DNA from: an uncultured Clostridia bacterium
GTDB taxonomy: Bacteria; Bacillota; Clostridia; Peptostreptococcales; Anaerovoracaceae
Length of the DNA stretch: 15,677 bases
Assembly: GCA_934256595.1 (NCBI GenBank)
Contig: CAKQOW010000055.1
Span: 1-15,677 of the forward strand
Direction: 5' to 3'
A program made the translations under genes and the position numbers. The notes beneath the pieces were generated by a model that was given only the letters and a program-made list of their open reading frames with translations, had not been told where the DNA came from and ran no database searches. Shown here in pieces: positions 5,588-12,645 of the stretch (position 1 is the stretch's first letter; each line of letters begins with the position of its first letter).

Positions 5588-7099
5588 TTAAGCCATTACA
5601 AAGCCCGTTATTGCAAACAGAACTGCTGAAATTCCTGCAGCAAGCAGGCCGAACGGCATTTGTGTGATTGCATGTCTGAAGTTGTCACATCCGCATGCTG
5701 CCGATGTTATAACTGTTGCATCTGAGTAGAAGCAGATATGGCTTCCGAATACACCTGCTGAAAGACAGGCTGCTGTAAGAAGCGGAGCGCTGCAGTCTAG
5801 CTGGTATGCAAGAGGAATAACAATTGGAAGTGCTATGATGTACATTCCCCAGTTGGTCCCTGTGATAAATTCCGTGAATGCAAGAATAATGAAGATGCAA
5901 AGCGGAGCAGTAGCTGCTGTCATATGCTCTGAGCCTGTTTCAATGCACCATCTTGTGAAACCGATAGTCTCATTCATAGTACCGAATTCAAAAGCTGTTA
6001 CCATAAGGAGCAGCGGAAGAGTCATATTCTGTAGTCCCTTGATGAATACGTCCCAGAATTCGTTTGCAGTCATAATACCCTGTGCTGTGTATATTACAAG
6101 CATAAAAACAACTGTACATACAACGCCTACCTGCATTTCTGTTCCGGCTATAATAGTTGATCCTACAAGAACAATTATCGGAAGCAGGAAATTAAGAACC
6201 TTTGGATTTTCAGGTCTTTCAACAGTTTCTTTGTCTGATGAAAGAATTGAAATCTTGTCTGAGCCTTCCGGTGCAAGCGGACCGCCGTTTGCCGTTCTTT
6301 CATAGGCTTTTTTCATTGCGCCGAATTTGGGAACAAGTCCGAAGATTACACAAGGAACAAGAAGCGCTGCAATCCAGCCGTAAAAGTTGAACGGAATAGT
6401 TGTAATAAATGCGCTGACAGGTGTTGTCTGACCTTCAGCCCAGCCGGAGTCAATCATAATTCTTCCTGCAAATACGCCCCATGTAGTGAACGGGATAATT
6501 ACGCAGAGCGGAGCGGCTGTTGAGTCGGCAACGTAAGCCAGCATTTCTCTTGGAGTTTTGTACTTGTCAGTGATATTAGCCATACATGAGCCTACAGTAC
6601 ATGAGTTCAGATAGTCATCTATAAAGATTATAACTCCAAGGATCCATGTCCACATAAGCGCTGCCTTTTCAGACTTGGCTCTCTTTGCAGCCCATTCGCC
6701 GAAGGCAAATGCACCACCGGATCTTTCGATAAGTGCAATGATGCCGCCCATAGTGCCGCATACGATAATAAGCCAGCAGGCGTCGCTTCCTGTCTGCATG
6801 GTTGCAAGGAATGTTTCATTAAATGTTGTAAGAACATTTTCGCCTGGCTGCGCACACATGATCCAACCTACAAATGTTGCAAGAACAAGGGCTTCGATAA
6901 TTCTCTTTGTGATGAATATGTAGACTACAAGAAATAATGCCGGAAGAGTGCTCCAAGCGCCGAAGTCTTCAACATTGTCAGGAAGGAATAACTGTTTGAT
7001 AAGGATTGTAACTGCAATAGTTATTACAAGTCCAAGTAGTGATTTCCACGCGTTGAAATTTTTAAATTCGTTTTCCACGCGCCTGTTTTTAAAAGACAT
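5588..7099 (-). CDS. NhaC-superfamily Na+/H+ (or substrate/cation) antiporter, copy 1
   Basis: A 503-residue, mostly hydrophobic integral membrane protein of the NhaC antiporter family (PF03553), with around a dozen predicted membrane segments. Conserved signature stretches are GTMGGIIALIERSGGA (115-130), IIFIDDYLNSCTVGSCM (157-173), STAAPLCVIIPFTTWGVFAGR (193-213), TEFITGTNWGMYIIALPI (409-426) and GSHICFYSDATVITS (452-466). The acidic pair in FIDDYLN is a likely ion site. Relatives exchange Na+ for H+, malate/lactate or amino acids, so the cargo is open. The ATG follows AAGAAGGAGG. It is a clear paralogue of the 9906-11393 protein and is transcribed away from the two-component system between them. 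A long, structured leader region precedes it. Confidence 0.9.
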   Translation of the reverse strand: MSFKNRRVENEFKNFNAWKSLLGLVITIAVTILIKQLFLPDNVEDFGAWSTLPALFLVVYIFITKRIIEALVLATFVGWIMCAQPGENVLTTFNETFLATMQTGSDACWLIIVCGTMGGIIALIERSGGAFAFGEWAAKRAKSEKAALMWTWILGVIIFIDDYLNSCTVGSCMANITDKYKTPREMLAYVADSTAAPLCVIIPFTTWGVFAGRIMIDSGWAEGQTTPVSAFITTIPFNFYGWIAALLVPCVIFGLVPKFGAMKKAYERTANGGPLAPEGSDKISILSSDKETVERPENPKVLNFLLPIIVLVGSTIIAGTEMQVGVVCTVVFMLVIYTAQGIMTANEFWDVFIKGLQNMTLPLLLMVTAFEFGTMNETIGFTRWCIETGSEHMTAATAPLCIFIILAFTEFITGTNWGMYIIALPIVIPLAYQLDCSAPLLTAACLSAGVFGSHICFYSDATVITSAACGCDNFRHAITQMPFGLLAAGISAVLFAITGFVMA

Positions 7100-7441
7100 A
7101 TAGAACCTCCTTCTTAAAAAAATATATTATAACAGTAACGTTATACAACTAAACAGTTTCAAATCGACATTTTTCGCAAAAATGTTTTCTGAATTTTTAC
7201 TGTTGTCAGTTAATACAATTTACCTCCTTAAACAATTAAAACCTGTGAATTTCAAGGACTCTGTCCGCATACAAGACTAAAAAAGCTGCCAAAACTTATC
7301 AGATGACTGCATTTGTAAATTTCTCTTTTTTGGCAAAGTTGTACTGTTTTAAAAATATGCGCAACAAATTTGTTCATACACATGTCACAACTGATCTTTA
7401 AAAATAAGACAAAAACTATCCTAAATGAATATGTGTTTTGA
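7100..7441 (-). promoter_or_regulatory. Upstream region of antiporter copy 1
   Basis: About 340 bases without a gene. Reading on the minus strand, a -10-like TATAAT lies at 7131-7126 with no good -35. Overlapping it on the plus strand are AACAGT repeats at 7131 and 7152 (21 bases apart). An inverted repeat ACATTTTT-CGC-AAAAATGT spans 7167-7185. A strong but unused Shine-Dalgarno (AAGGAGGT) sits near 7223-7232. An 8-base stem TGCCAAAA/TTTTGGCA (7287-7294 with 7328-7335) is followed on the minus strand by GCTTTTTT, as in a weak terminator or attenuator. A 12-base palindrome AACAAATTTGTT lies at 7363-7374. Confidence 0.4.
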
Positions 7442-7471
7442 TTGACACAGGCACGCAGTATTGTGTATAGT
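7442..7471 (+). promoter_or_regulatory. Promoter of tRNA-Arg(CCG)
   Basis: A consensus TTGACA (7442-7447), an 18-base spacer and TATAGT (7466-7471), with the mature tRNA starting 16 bases downstream. It is the only clear promoter ahead of the two-component operon. Confidence 0.75.
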
Positions 7472-7486
7472 AGATAGGTAGGGTAT

Positions 7487-7561
7487 GCCTCCGTAGCTCA
7501 GGGGATAGAGCGGTAGTCTCCGGAACTATGCGCATGGGTTCGAGTCCCATCGGAGGTACCA
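7487..7561 (+). tRNA. tRNA-Arg (anticodon CCG)
   Basis: The acceptor is GCCTCCG with CGGAGGT (terminal G-U), and the D stem is GCTC/GAGC. The anticodon stem is GTAGT/ACTAT with loop CTCCGGA, giving anticodon CCG at 7520-7522. The T arm is a perfect ATGGG-TTCGAGT-CCCAT, followed by discriminator A and an encoded CCA (7559-7561). It reads the arginine codon CGG. The D-arm half is identical to tRNA-Arg(CCU) at 3409. Confidence 0.95.
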
Positions 7562-7568
7562 TATGAAT

Positions 7569-7615
7569 AGCCGTCTGAGGTTGCGTTAATATGTAAATGT
7601 CAGACGGCTTTATTT
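7569..7615 (+). terminator. Terminator/attenuator between tRNA-Arg(CCG) and the LytTR gene
   Basis: AGCCGTCTGA (7569-7578) pairs perfectly over 10 bases with TCAGACGGCT (7600-7609), followed by a T-rich TTATTT. The loop is 21 bases. The response-regulator start codon is only 35 bases past the end, leaving no room for a separate promoter of normal layout. Confidence 0.75.
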
Positions 7616-7649
7616 AGCGAGAGAAATAACCGGCATACAGGAGAAACGA

Positions 7650-8381
7650 ATGATAAGAATTGGAATATGCGATGATGAACAGGCAGAGCTTCAGAAAGTG
7701 AGAGCATACGCTGAGAACTATTTTAACGACAGATACGCTTACAGCATCTCGTGCTTTAACAACCCTATGGAGCTTATGAATTACATAGACAAAAAAGGCG
7801 GCTTTGACCTGCTTCTGCTTGACGTGTATATGCCACAGATCCTGGGCACCGAAATCGCAAAGGAGCTGCGCAAAAAAGGCGACCAGAGCAGAATAGTTTT
7901 TCTGACAAGCTCCAGAAATCATGCAATAGACGCCTTTGCAGTCAGAGCCTCGGATTATCTTTTGAAGCCGATAAAACAAGAAAGTCTTGTCAGTACACTC
8001 GATGAGATTATACCTGCAATATATGAAAAAGAAAGCAGGCTGTTTACGGTAAAAACCGCAGACGGCATTATTAATATAGAATATAACAGGATTTTATATA
8101 TAGAGCTCAACGAAAGGAGACTCAATATCTATACGACAGACGGCAGGCGGATAAGAAGCGTCATACTCAGAGGCGCCTTTGAACAGGAGATAAGCCCGCT
8201 GATAGACGACAGCAGGTTTGTTCACTGCCAGAAATCATATATTGTCAATATGAACCACGTCAGAACAATGGAAAACGACAGATTTAAACTGAAAGACGAA
8301 CAGATTATACCTATTTCAAAGAGAATGTATCAGGAAACCAAAAAGAAATACATGACATTTCTTTTGAGGGAAGAGATATAG
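7650..8381 (+). CDS. LytTR-family response regulator (AgrA-like)
   Basis: A 243-residue two-component response regulator. The receiver domain (1-120) has the acidic pair D8-D9, the phospho-acceptor D58 in LLLLDVYMP, the switch threonine T86 in FLTSS and K106 in LLKPI. A LytTR DNA-binding domain occupies about 132-240 (the VKTADG..INIEYNRILYIELNERRLNIYT start, then FVHCQKSYIVNMNHV at 190-204). Such regulators bind direct repeats about two helical turns apart. AGGAG precedes the ATG. The kinase gene follows after 13 bases, forming an operon. Regulators of this type often control peptide-signalling or membrane-stress genes. Here the flanking antiporters are the obvious candidate targets, by inference only. 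Confidence 0.93.
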   Translation: MIRIGICDDEQAELQKVRAYAENYFNDRYAYSISCFNNPMELMNYIDKKGGFDLLLLDVYMPQILGTEIAKELRKKGDQSRIVFLTSSRNHAIDAFAVRASDYLLKPIKQESLVSTLDEIIPAIYEKESRLFTVKTADGIINIEYNRILYIELNERRLNIYTTDGRRIRSVILRGAFEQEISPLIDDSRFVHCQKSYIVNMNHVRTMENDRFKLKDEQIIPISKRMYQETKKKYMTFLLREEI

Positions 8382-8394
8382 AAACGGAGAGACT

Positions 8395-9669
8395 ATGCAT
8401 ATTATAGAATATCTGCAGTATGCGGCATATGTGCTGTTTGTCTTTGTTTTCATACTGATGACTGTAAAATGGAAGATGTCAACAGGCATCGTTATATTGA
8501 CGGGAGCTTTGTCTGCAATAGCCTTTGCGGCAGCAGGCTACTATATGTATTTAAACTGCAGCACCCAGTATTTTGACTTCTTTTTCCCTGTGACGGGACT
8601 TCTCGTAGGAGGAACCTATACCGTATATATAGCGGAATACGAAGGACAAAAAGCAATTTTCAACTTCCTTGCGGCAATATTTTTTGTAACCATAGCAGAA
8701 ACAGCTGCAAGTGCAGTGGCGCTCAGTACAGCCGGCAGCAACTATGCCTATCTTGCAGTTGAATTTATAGTATTTATATCCATAATGGTTATAAGGGAGT
8801 TTTTTACCAAATCCTTTTATGAAACCATAATGAAATACAACGATTCCGGCTGGGGTATGCTGGATATGGCAATTATCATATACCTGTTTGTAATGTATAT
8901 GATGACTATGACAACCAATTATGAAAAAATGCTGCCTATCAGAATAGGCCTTGAGGTTATAATGCTGGTGGGTGTCATAGCGATATTCGTATTTGCAGGC
9001 AAGACGCTTCAAAACCAGGAAAACCAGCACAACTATGCGCTTCTCAAGGAGCAGGCCAAATCGTGGGTAAAGCAGGTGGAGGAGCTTTCTCAGAATGAGA
9101 AGCAGCTTTCCATACTGAGACACGATATGCGCCACAAAATCAACATAGTAAGTCAGCTTGTTGAAGAAGGGCATTACGGGGAAGCTCTCAATGTTTTAGA
9201 CAATACCGACAAGGAGCTGGAAAAAAGCCGGCCTGAGAAGTACTGCGAAAACATATATATAAATTCTGTCCTTATTATGCACAGGAGGACAGCCGAGAAC
9301 TGCAGAATATCAATAAGCTACAATATGGATATTCCCGAGGCAATAAGCGTTAACGTGTATGAGCTGTCGGTAGTTATGTCAAACCTGATAGAAAACGCAA
9401 TAAACGCCTGCCTCAAGATACCTGACCGGAAAGACAGATATATTATAGTTAAAGCAAGAAGCACCGAAAACAATCTGGTGCTTGAAATAATAAACTCCTG
9501 CATATCAAAAGCGGAAACAGACAAAAACGGTATGCCCGTAACAGACAGGGAGGGCCACGGCATTGGCGTTGTTTCCGTAGAGACCTTTGTAAACAAGTAC
9601 AACGGAATGCTTGATTTTACAGCGGAGGAGGACAGGTTTACAGCCAGAGTTCTGGTGAACTACTACTGA
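8395..9669 (+). CDS. AgrC-like GHKL sensor histidine kinase
   Basis: A 424-residue membrane kinase. Residues 1-205 form about six hydrophobic segments with short loops, as in AgrC/LytS-like polytopic sensors. A linker helix (206-238) leads to the H box ILRHDMRHKINIVSQL (phospho-acceptor H243). The ATPase part has the N box VVMSNLIENAINAC (N330, N334) and the G box REGHGIGVVS (385-394), as expected for the GHKL HATPase_c_5 type. It would phosphorylate the LytTR regulator encoded just upstream. AgrC relatives sense secreted peptides, but no AgrB protease or AgrD precursor is visible here, so the signal is unknown. A strong terminator ends the operon. Confidence 0.92.
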   Translation: MHIIEYLQYAAYVLFVFVFILMTVKWKMSTGIVILTGALSAIAFAAAGYYMYLNCSTQYFDFFFPVTGLLVGGTYTVYIAEYEGQKAIFNFLAAIFFVTIAETAASAVALSTAGSNYAYLAVEFIVFISIMVIREFFTKSFYETIMKYNDSGWGMLDMAIIIYLFVMYMMTMTTNYEKMLPIRIGLEVIMLVGVIAIFVFAGKTLQNQENQHNYALLKEQAKSWVKQVEELSQNEKQLSILRHDMRHKINIVSQLVEEGHYGEALNVLDNTDKELEKSRPEKYCENIYINSVLIMHRRTAENCRISISYNMDIPEAISVNVYELSVVMSNLIENAINACLKIPDRKDRYIIVKARSTENNLVLEIINSCISKAETDKNGMPVTDREGHGIGVVSVETFVNKYNGMLDFTAEEDRFTARVLVNYY

Positions 9670-9687
9670 TTTTTACAAAAAATATTT

Positions 9688-9725
9688 ACAGGCACAGCGG
9701 CTTATGATTTGACTGTGCCTGTTTT
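9688..9725 (+). terminator. Terminator of the two-component operon
   Basis: ACAGGCACAG (9688-9697) pairs perfectly over 10 bases with CTGTGCCTGT (9713-9722) and ends in TTTT. It lies 18 bases past the kinase stop. Confidence 0.9.
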
Positions 9726-9815
9726 CGTGCAGAAAAAAGTAATAACATAAAAAAACACCCATACAGCAAACTAGTGATTTTTCGACGAGAAAAGACAGAA
9801 TATTACAAAACAAGA

Positions 9816-9876
9816 CTTCGCAAAAAAACGCTGGTTTTTCGCAATGTGAAGATTATGTGTTTTTCTGTGGTATAAT
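9816..9876 (+). promoter_or_regulatory. Promoter and candidate operator of antiporter copy 2
   Basis: An extended -10, TG-G-TATAAT (-10 at 9871-9876), lacks a good -35, as in activator-dependent promoters. Upstream are two copies of TTCGCAA (9817-9823 and 9838-9844), exactly 21 bases apart, and an overlapping inverted repeat CTTCGCA/TGTGAAG (9816-9822 with 9845-9851). A matching TTTTTCGCAAA lies in the upstream region of antiporter copy 1. A LytTR or other activator site is plausible. Confidence 0.5.
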
Positions 9877-9905
9877 CGCCGTAATAAAAATGAAAGGAGA
9901 TATTT

Positions 9906-11393
9906 ATGGGTAATCGACTGAAAAATGAAGCCGAGAATTTTCACGGACCACGGACTATAATAATTGCACTCGCAGTAATCGCTGCATCATTTATTCTGGC
10001 AGCAATCATACCTCCCGTTGACCCTGAAAATCCAACCATAGTAGCATGTGTACCTGCAATATTCCTTATTGTGTACATATTCACTACTAAAAGAATTCTT
10101 GAAGCATTATTCCTTGCTTCAATAGTAGGACTTATCCTCGTAAACCCTACCAACATTATGGGCAGTCTCAGTACCACTATGACCGAAGTAATGATGGACG
10201 AAGACACCGGCTGGCTTATTATCGTATGCGGACTTATGGGAAGTATTATGACTCTTATCGAAAGAGCCGGCGGAGCAATCGCATTCGGTGAATGGGTATC
10301 AAAGAGATGTAAAACAAGAAAAGGAACACTTATGTGGACCTGGTTCCTTGGAGTTATCATCTTCATAGACGACTATCTGAACTCACTGACAGTAGGCTCA
10401 TGTATGTCATCTGTTACAGACAGACACAAAGTATCAAGAGAATATCTGTCATACATCGTATCATCTACAGCAGCACCTCTTTGCGTGCTTATCCCTATTT
10501 CAACATGGGCTGTATTTGCAGGCAGAATACTGGAGTCATCAGGCTGGGCGTCCCCTGGAGACGGAGTATTATACTTCATCAAGACAATACCGTTTAACTT
10601 CTACGGCTGGATCGCAGCAATTATGGTTCCTTGCGTAATCTACGGAATAATTCCTATGTTCGGACCTATGAAAAAGGCAGAGGACAGAGTAGCAAATGGC
10701 GGACCGCTTGCGCCTCCGGGATCAGAATCAATAGATATGCATGCAGGTGAAGAAGCAATGCCTATACCTGAAAAACCAAGCGTATGGAATTTCTTCCTTC
10801 CAATCATATGCTTAATCGCAGCAACAATCATCTGTGATGTTGATATGCAGAGCGGCGTAATAATCACTCTTATCTTTATGTTCGCATTATATATGTTCCA
10901 GAACCTTATGTCGGCATCAGAATTTGCAGACCTATGCGTAAAAGGAATCAAGAATATGGTGCTTCCTCTGATGCTGATGGTACTGGCATTCATATTTGCA
11001 AATATGAACGAGCAGATCGGATTTACATACTATGTAATCACAACAGGTGCAAAGATTATGACTCCTGCGCTGATGCCTGTAATGGTATTCATACTTCTTG
11101 CGTGCACAGAGTTCATAACAGGTACCAACTGGGGAATGTACATCATAGCGCTTCCTATCGTAGTTCCTCTTGCAACAGAGCTTGGCGTAAATATGCCGCT
11201 TGCAGTAGCAGCAGTATTAAGCGCAGGCGTATTCGGAAGCCACGTATGCTTCTACTCAGACTGTACGGTTATAACATCGTCGGCAACCGGCTGCAACAAC
11301 TTCGACCATGCCTATACACAGGCAACCTACGGAGTTCTGGCCGCCGTCATCTCGGCAATACTGTTCCTCGTAGCAGGGTTTGTATTTGCATAA
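9906..11393 (+). CDS. NhaC-superfamily antiporter, copy 2
   Basis: A 495-residue paralogue of the 5588-7099 protein, matching it along almost its whole length, including the soluble loop NGGPLAPxGS (265-273). Signature stretches are CGLMGSIMTLIERAGGA (108-124), IIFIDDYLNSLTVGSCM (151-167), SSTAAPLCVLIPISTWAVFAGR (187-207), TEFITGTNWGMYIIALPI (401-418) and GSHVCFYSDCTVITS (444-458). As for copy 1, it is a polytopic inner-membrane antiporter whose cargo (Na+/H+ or an organic acid or amino acid) cannot be told. AAAGGAG precedes the ATG. It lies directly downstream of the kinase, behind its own promoter, and ends at a strong terminator. Confidence 0.9.
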   Translation: MGNRLKNEAENFHGPRTIIIALAVIAASFILAAIIPPVDPENPTIVACVPAIFLIVYIFTTKRILEALFLASIVGLILVNPTNIMGSLSTTMTEVMMDEDTGWLIIVCGLMGSIMTLIERAGGAIAFGEWVSKRCKTRKGTLMWTWFLGVIIFIDDYLNSLTVGSCMSSVTDRHKVSREYLSYIVSSTAAPLCVLIPISTWAVFAGRILESSGWASPGDGVLYFIKTIPFNFYGWIAAIMVPCVIYGIIPMFGPMKKAEDRVANGGPLAPPGSESIDMHAGEEAMPIPEKPSVWNFFLPIICLIAATIICDVDMQSGVIITLIFMFALYMFQNLMSASEFADLCVKGIKNMVLPLMLMVLAFIFANMNEQIGFTYYVITTGAKIMTPALMPVMVFILLACTEFITGTNWGMYIIALPIVVPLATELGVNMPLAVAAVLSAGVFGSHVCFYSDCTVITSSATGCNNFDHAYTQATYGVLAAVISAILFLVAGFVFA

Positions 11394-11455
11394 ATAAATT
11401 ATGATATATAAGCTGGCAAAAGCTATCCGAACAGCGTATATAACAAAACTCTTAG

Positions 11456-11485
11456 GGCACCGGTCAGAAGACCGGTGTCTTTTTT
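11456..11485 (+). terminator. Terminator after antiporter copy 2
   Basis: GGCACCGGTC (11456-11465) pairs with GACCGGTGTC (11470-11479) over 10 positions (one G-U) with a 4-base loop, then six T residues. Confidence 0.93.
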
Positions 11486-11589
11486 CCGAGCCGATAGCAT
11501 CAATAACAAAATTAATCCCGTAGCCTATTTCTAAATTCCTCAAAATGTGATAATATTTAAGTATAAGCTTTAGAAAGAGGTAATTACAA

Positions 11590-12645
11590 ATGATAAAAAC
11601 AGATATATTTTCGGGATTTTTAGGCGCAGGCAAGACGACGCTTATCAAAAAGCTTGCAGATGAGGCATACAAGGGAGAGAAGCTCGTAATAGTCGAAAAC
11701 GAGTTTGGAGAAATCGGCATAGACAAGGGCTTCCTTGAGGACTCGGGCATAGAGATAACAGAGATGAACTCAGGCTGCATATGCTGCACTCTTGTGGGCG
11801 ACTTCACGCAGGCCCTCAAAAAAGTGGCGCAGGAGCTTAAGCCTGACAGAATAATCATAGAGCCGTCGGGAGTAGGCAAGCTCAGCGATGTCAAAGAGGC
11901 TGCGGAGCAGGTCGAGGAGATTGACATTGCAGCAGGAGTGACTGTGGTTGACGCTAAAAAATGCAGAATGTATATGAAGAACTTCGGCGAGTTCTTTAAC
12001 AACCAGATAGAAAATGCAGACATTATTGTGCTGAGCCATACCAAAGGAATGGCAGAGGACAAGCTGAAAGAGGCTCTTCACCTGATAAGAGAGCACAACG
12101 ATGAAGCCCAGATTATAACTACTGACTGGGACAGCATTTCCGGCAAACAGATTTTAGACGCTATGAATGAATGCAGTCATCACCATCACGACCATGACTG
12201 CGAATGCGGCTGCCACGACCATGAACATGAACATCATCATCACCATGAGCACGAGGAACATCATCACGATGAGGAGTGCGGCTGTCACGAGCATCATCAC
12301 GACCATGACCATCATCATCACGACCACGATCATGACTGTGAATGCGGCTGCCACGACCACGAGCACCACCATCACGCAGATGAGGTGTTTACAAGCTGCG
12401 GCATTGAAACCATACACAAATTTGACGAGGAAGAAATCAGCGACATACTTGACCATATAGAAGAAACAGGAACAGTGCTCAGAGCCAAGGGCATAGTTGA
12501 GGCAAAGGACGGAAGCTGGCTGCACTTCGACTATATTCCGGGCGAAAAAGACATCAGGACAGGCGGAGCTCAGCTTACCGGCAAGGCCTGCGTAATAGGC
12601 ACTGACCTTGATGAAGAAAAGATAAGGAAGATGTTCGTATGCTAG
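11590..12645 (+). CDS. COG0523/CobW-type GTPase with long His/Cys-rich metal-binding insert
   Basis: A 351-residue P-loop GTPase of the G3E/COG0523 family, proteins thought to load or traffic Zn, Co, Ni or Fe. The Walker A is GFLGAGKTT (9-17), the family metal site is the CxCC motif in GCICC (C63, C65, C66), and the Walker B region is IIIEPSGVG (88-96). The guanine-specificity NKxD is replaced by SHTKG (149-153), which is unusual. Residues 195-263 are a dense His/Asp/Glu/Cys stretch containing two exact copies of DHDCECGCHDHEH (201-213 and 247-259). A CobW C-terminal domain follows (264-351). It overlaps the next gene by 7 bases. The metal is not predictable; high-capacity zinc or nickel binding is likely. 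Confidence 0.92.
   Translation: MIKTDIFSGFLGAGKTTLIKKLADEAYKGEKLVIVENEFGEIGIDKGFLEDSGIEITEMNSGCICCTLVGDFTQALKKVAQELKPDRIIIEPSGVGKLSDVKEAAEQVEEIDIAAGVTVVDAKKCRMYMKNFGEFFNNQIENADIIVLSHTKGMAEDKLKEALHLIREHNDEAQIITTDWDSISGKQILDAMNECSHHHHDHDCECGCHDHEHEHHHHHEHEEHHHDEECGCHEHHHDHDHHHHDHDHDCECGCHDHEHHHHADEVFTSCGIETIHKFDEEEISDILDHIEETGTVLRAKGIVEAKDGSWLHFDYIPGEKDIRTGGAQLTGKACVIGTDLDEEKIRKMFVC

Noticed and set aside
8551..9174. 207-residue minus-strand frame opposite the kinase gene
   Set aside because: Antisense shadow rich in Tyr/His/Cys, with no family resemblance.
9670..9905. An AgrD-type pheromone precursor near the AgrC-like kinase
   Set aside because: No short frame with a ribosome binding site and a cysteine or serine thiolactone-type core is visible on either strand.
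11580..11587. GTAATTAC palindrome before the first CobW gene as a Zur box
   Set aside because: It is only 8 bases long, lies between the ribosome binding site and the start codon, and lacks the longer Zur consensus.
11256..12062. 268-residue minus-strand frame spanning the antiporter end and CobW start
   Set aside because: It crosses a strong plus-strand terminator and two well-supported genes, and its composition is not protein-like.
12172..12378. Possible CRISPR or tandem-repeat array
   Set aside because: The repeats are in frame, irregular in spacing and explained by the metal-binding protein segment; there are no unique spacers.
12154..12525. Open frames on both strands over the His-rich region (12154-12525 minus, 12167-12460 plus)
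   Set aside because: They are produced by the repetitive CAT/CAC/GAC codons of the CobW insert; the products are low-complexity Met/Val or Thr/Ile runs without ribosome binding sites.
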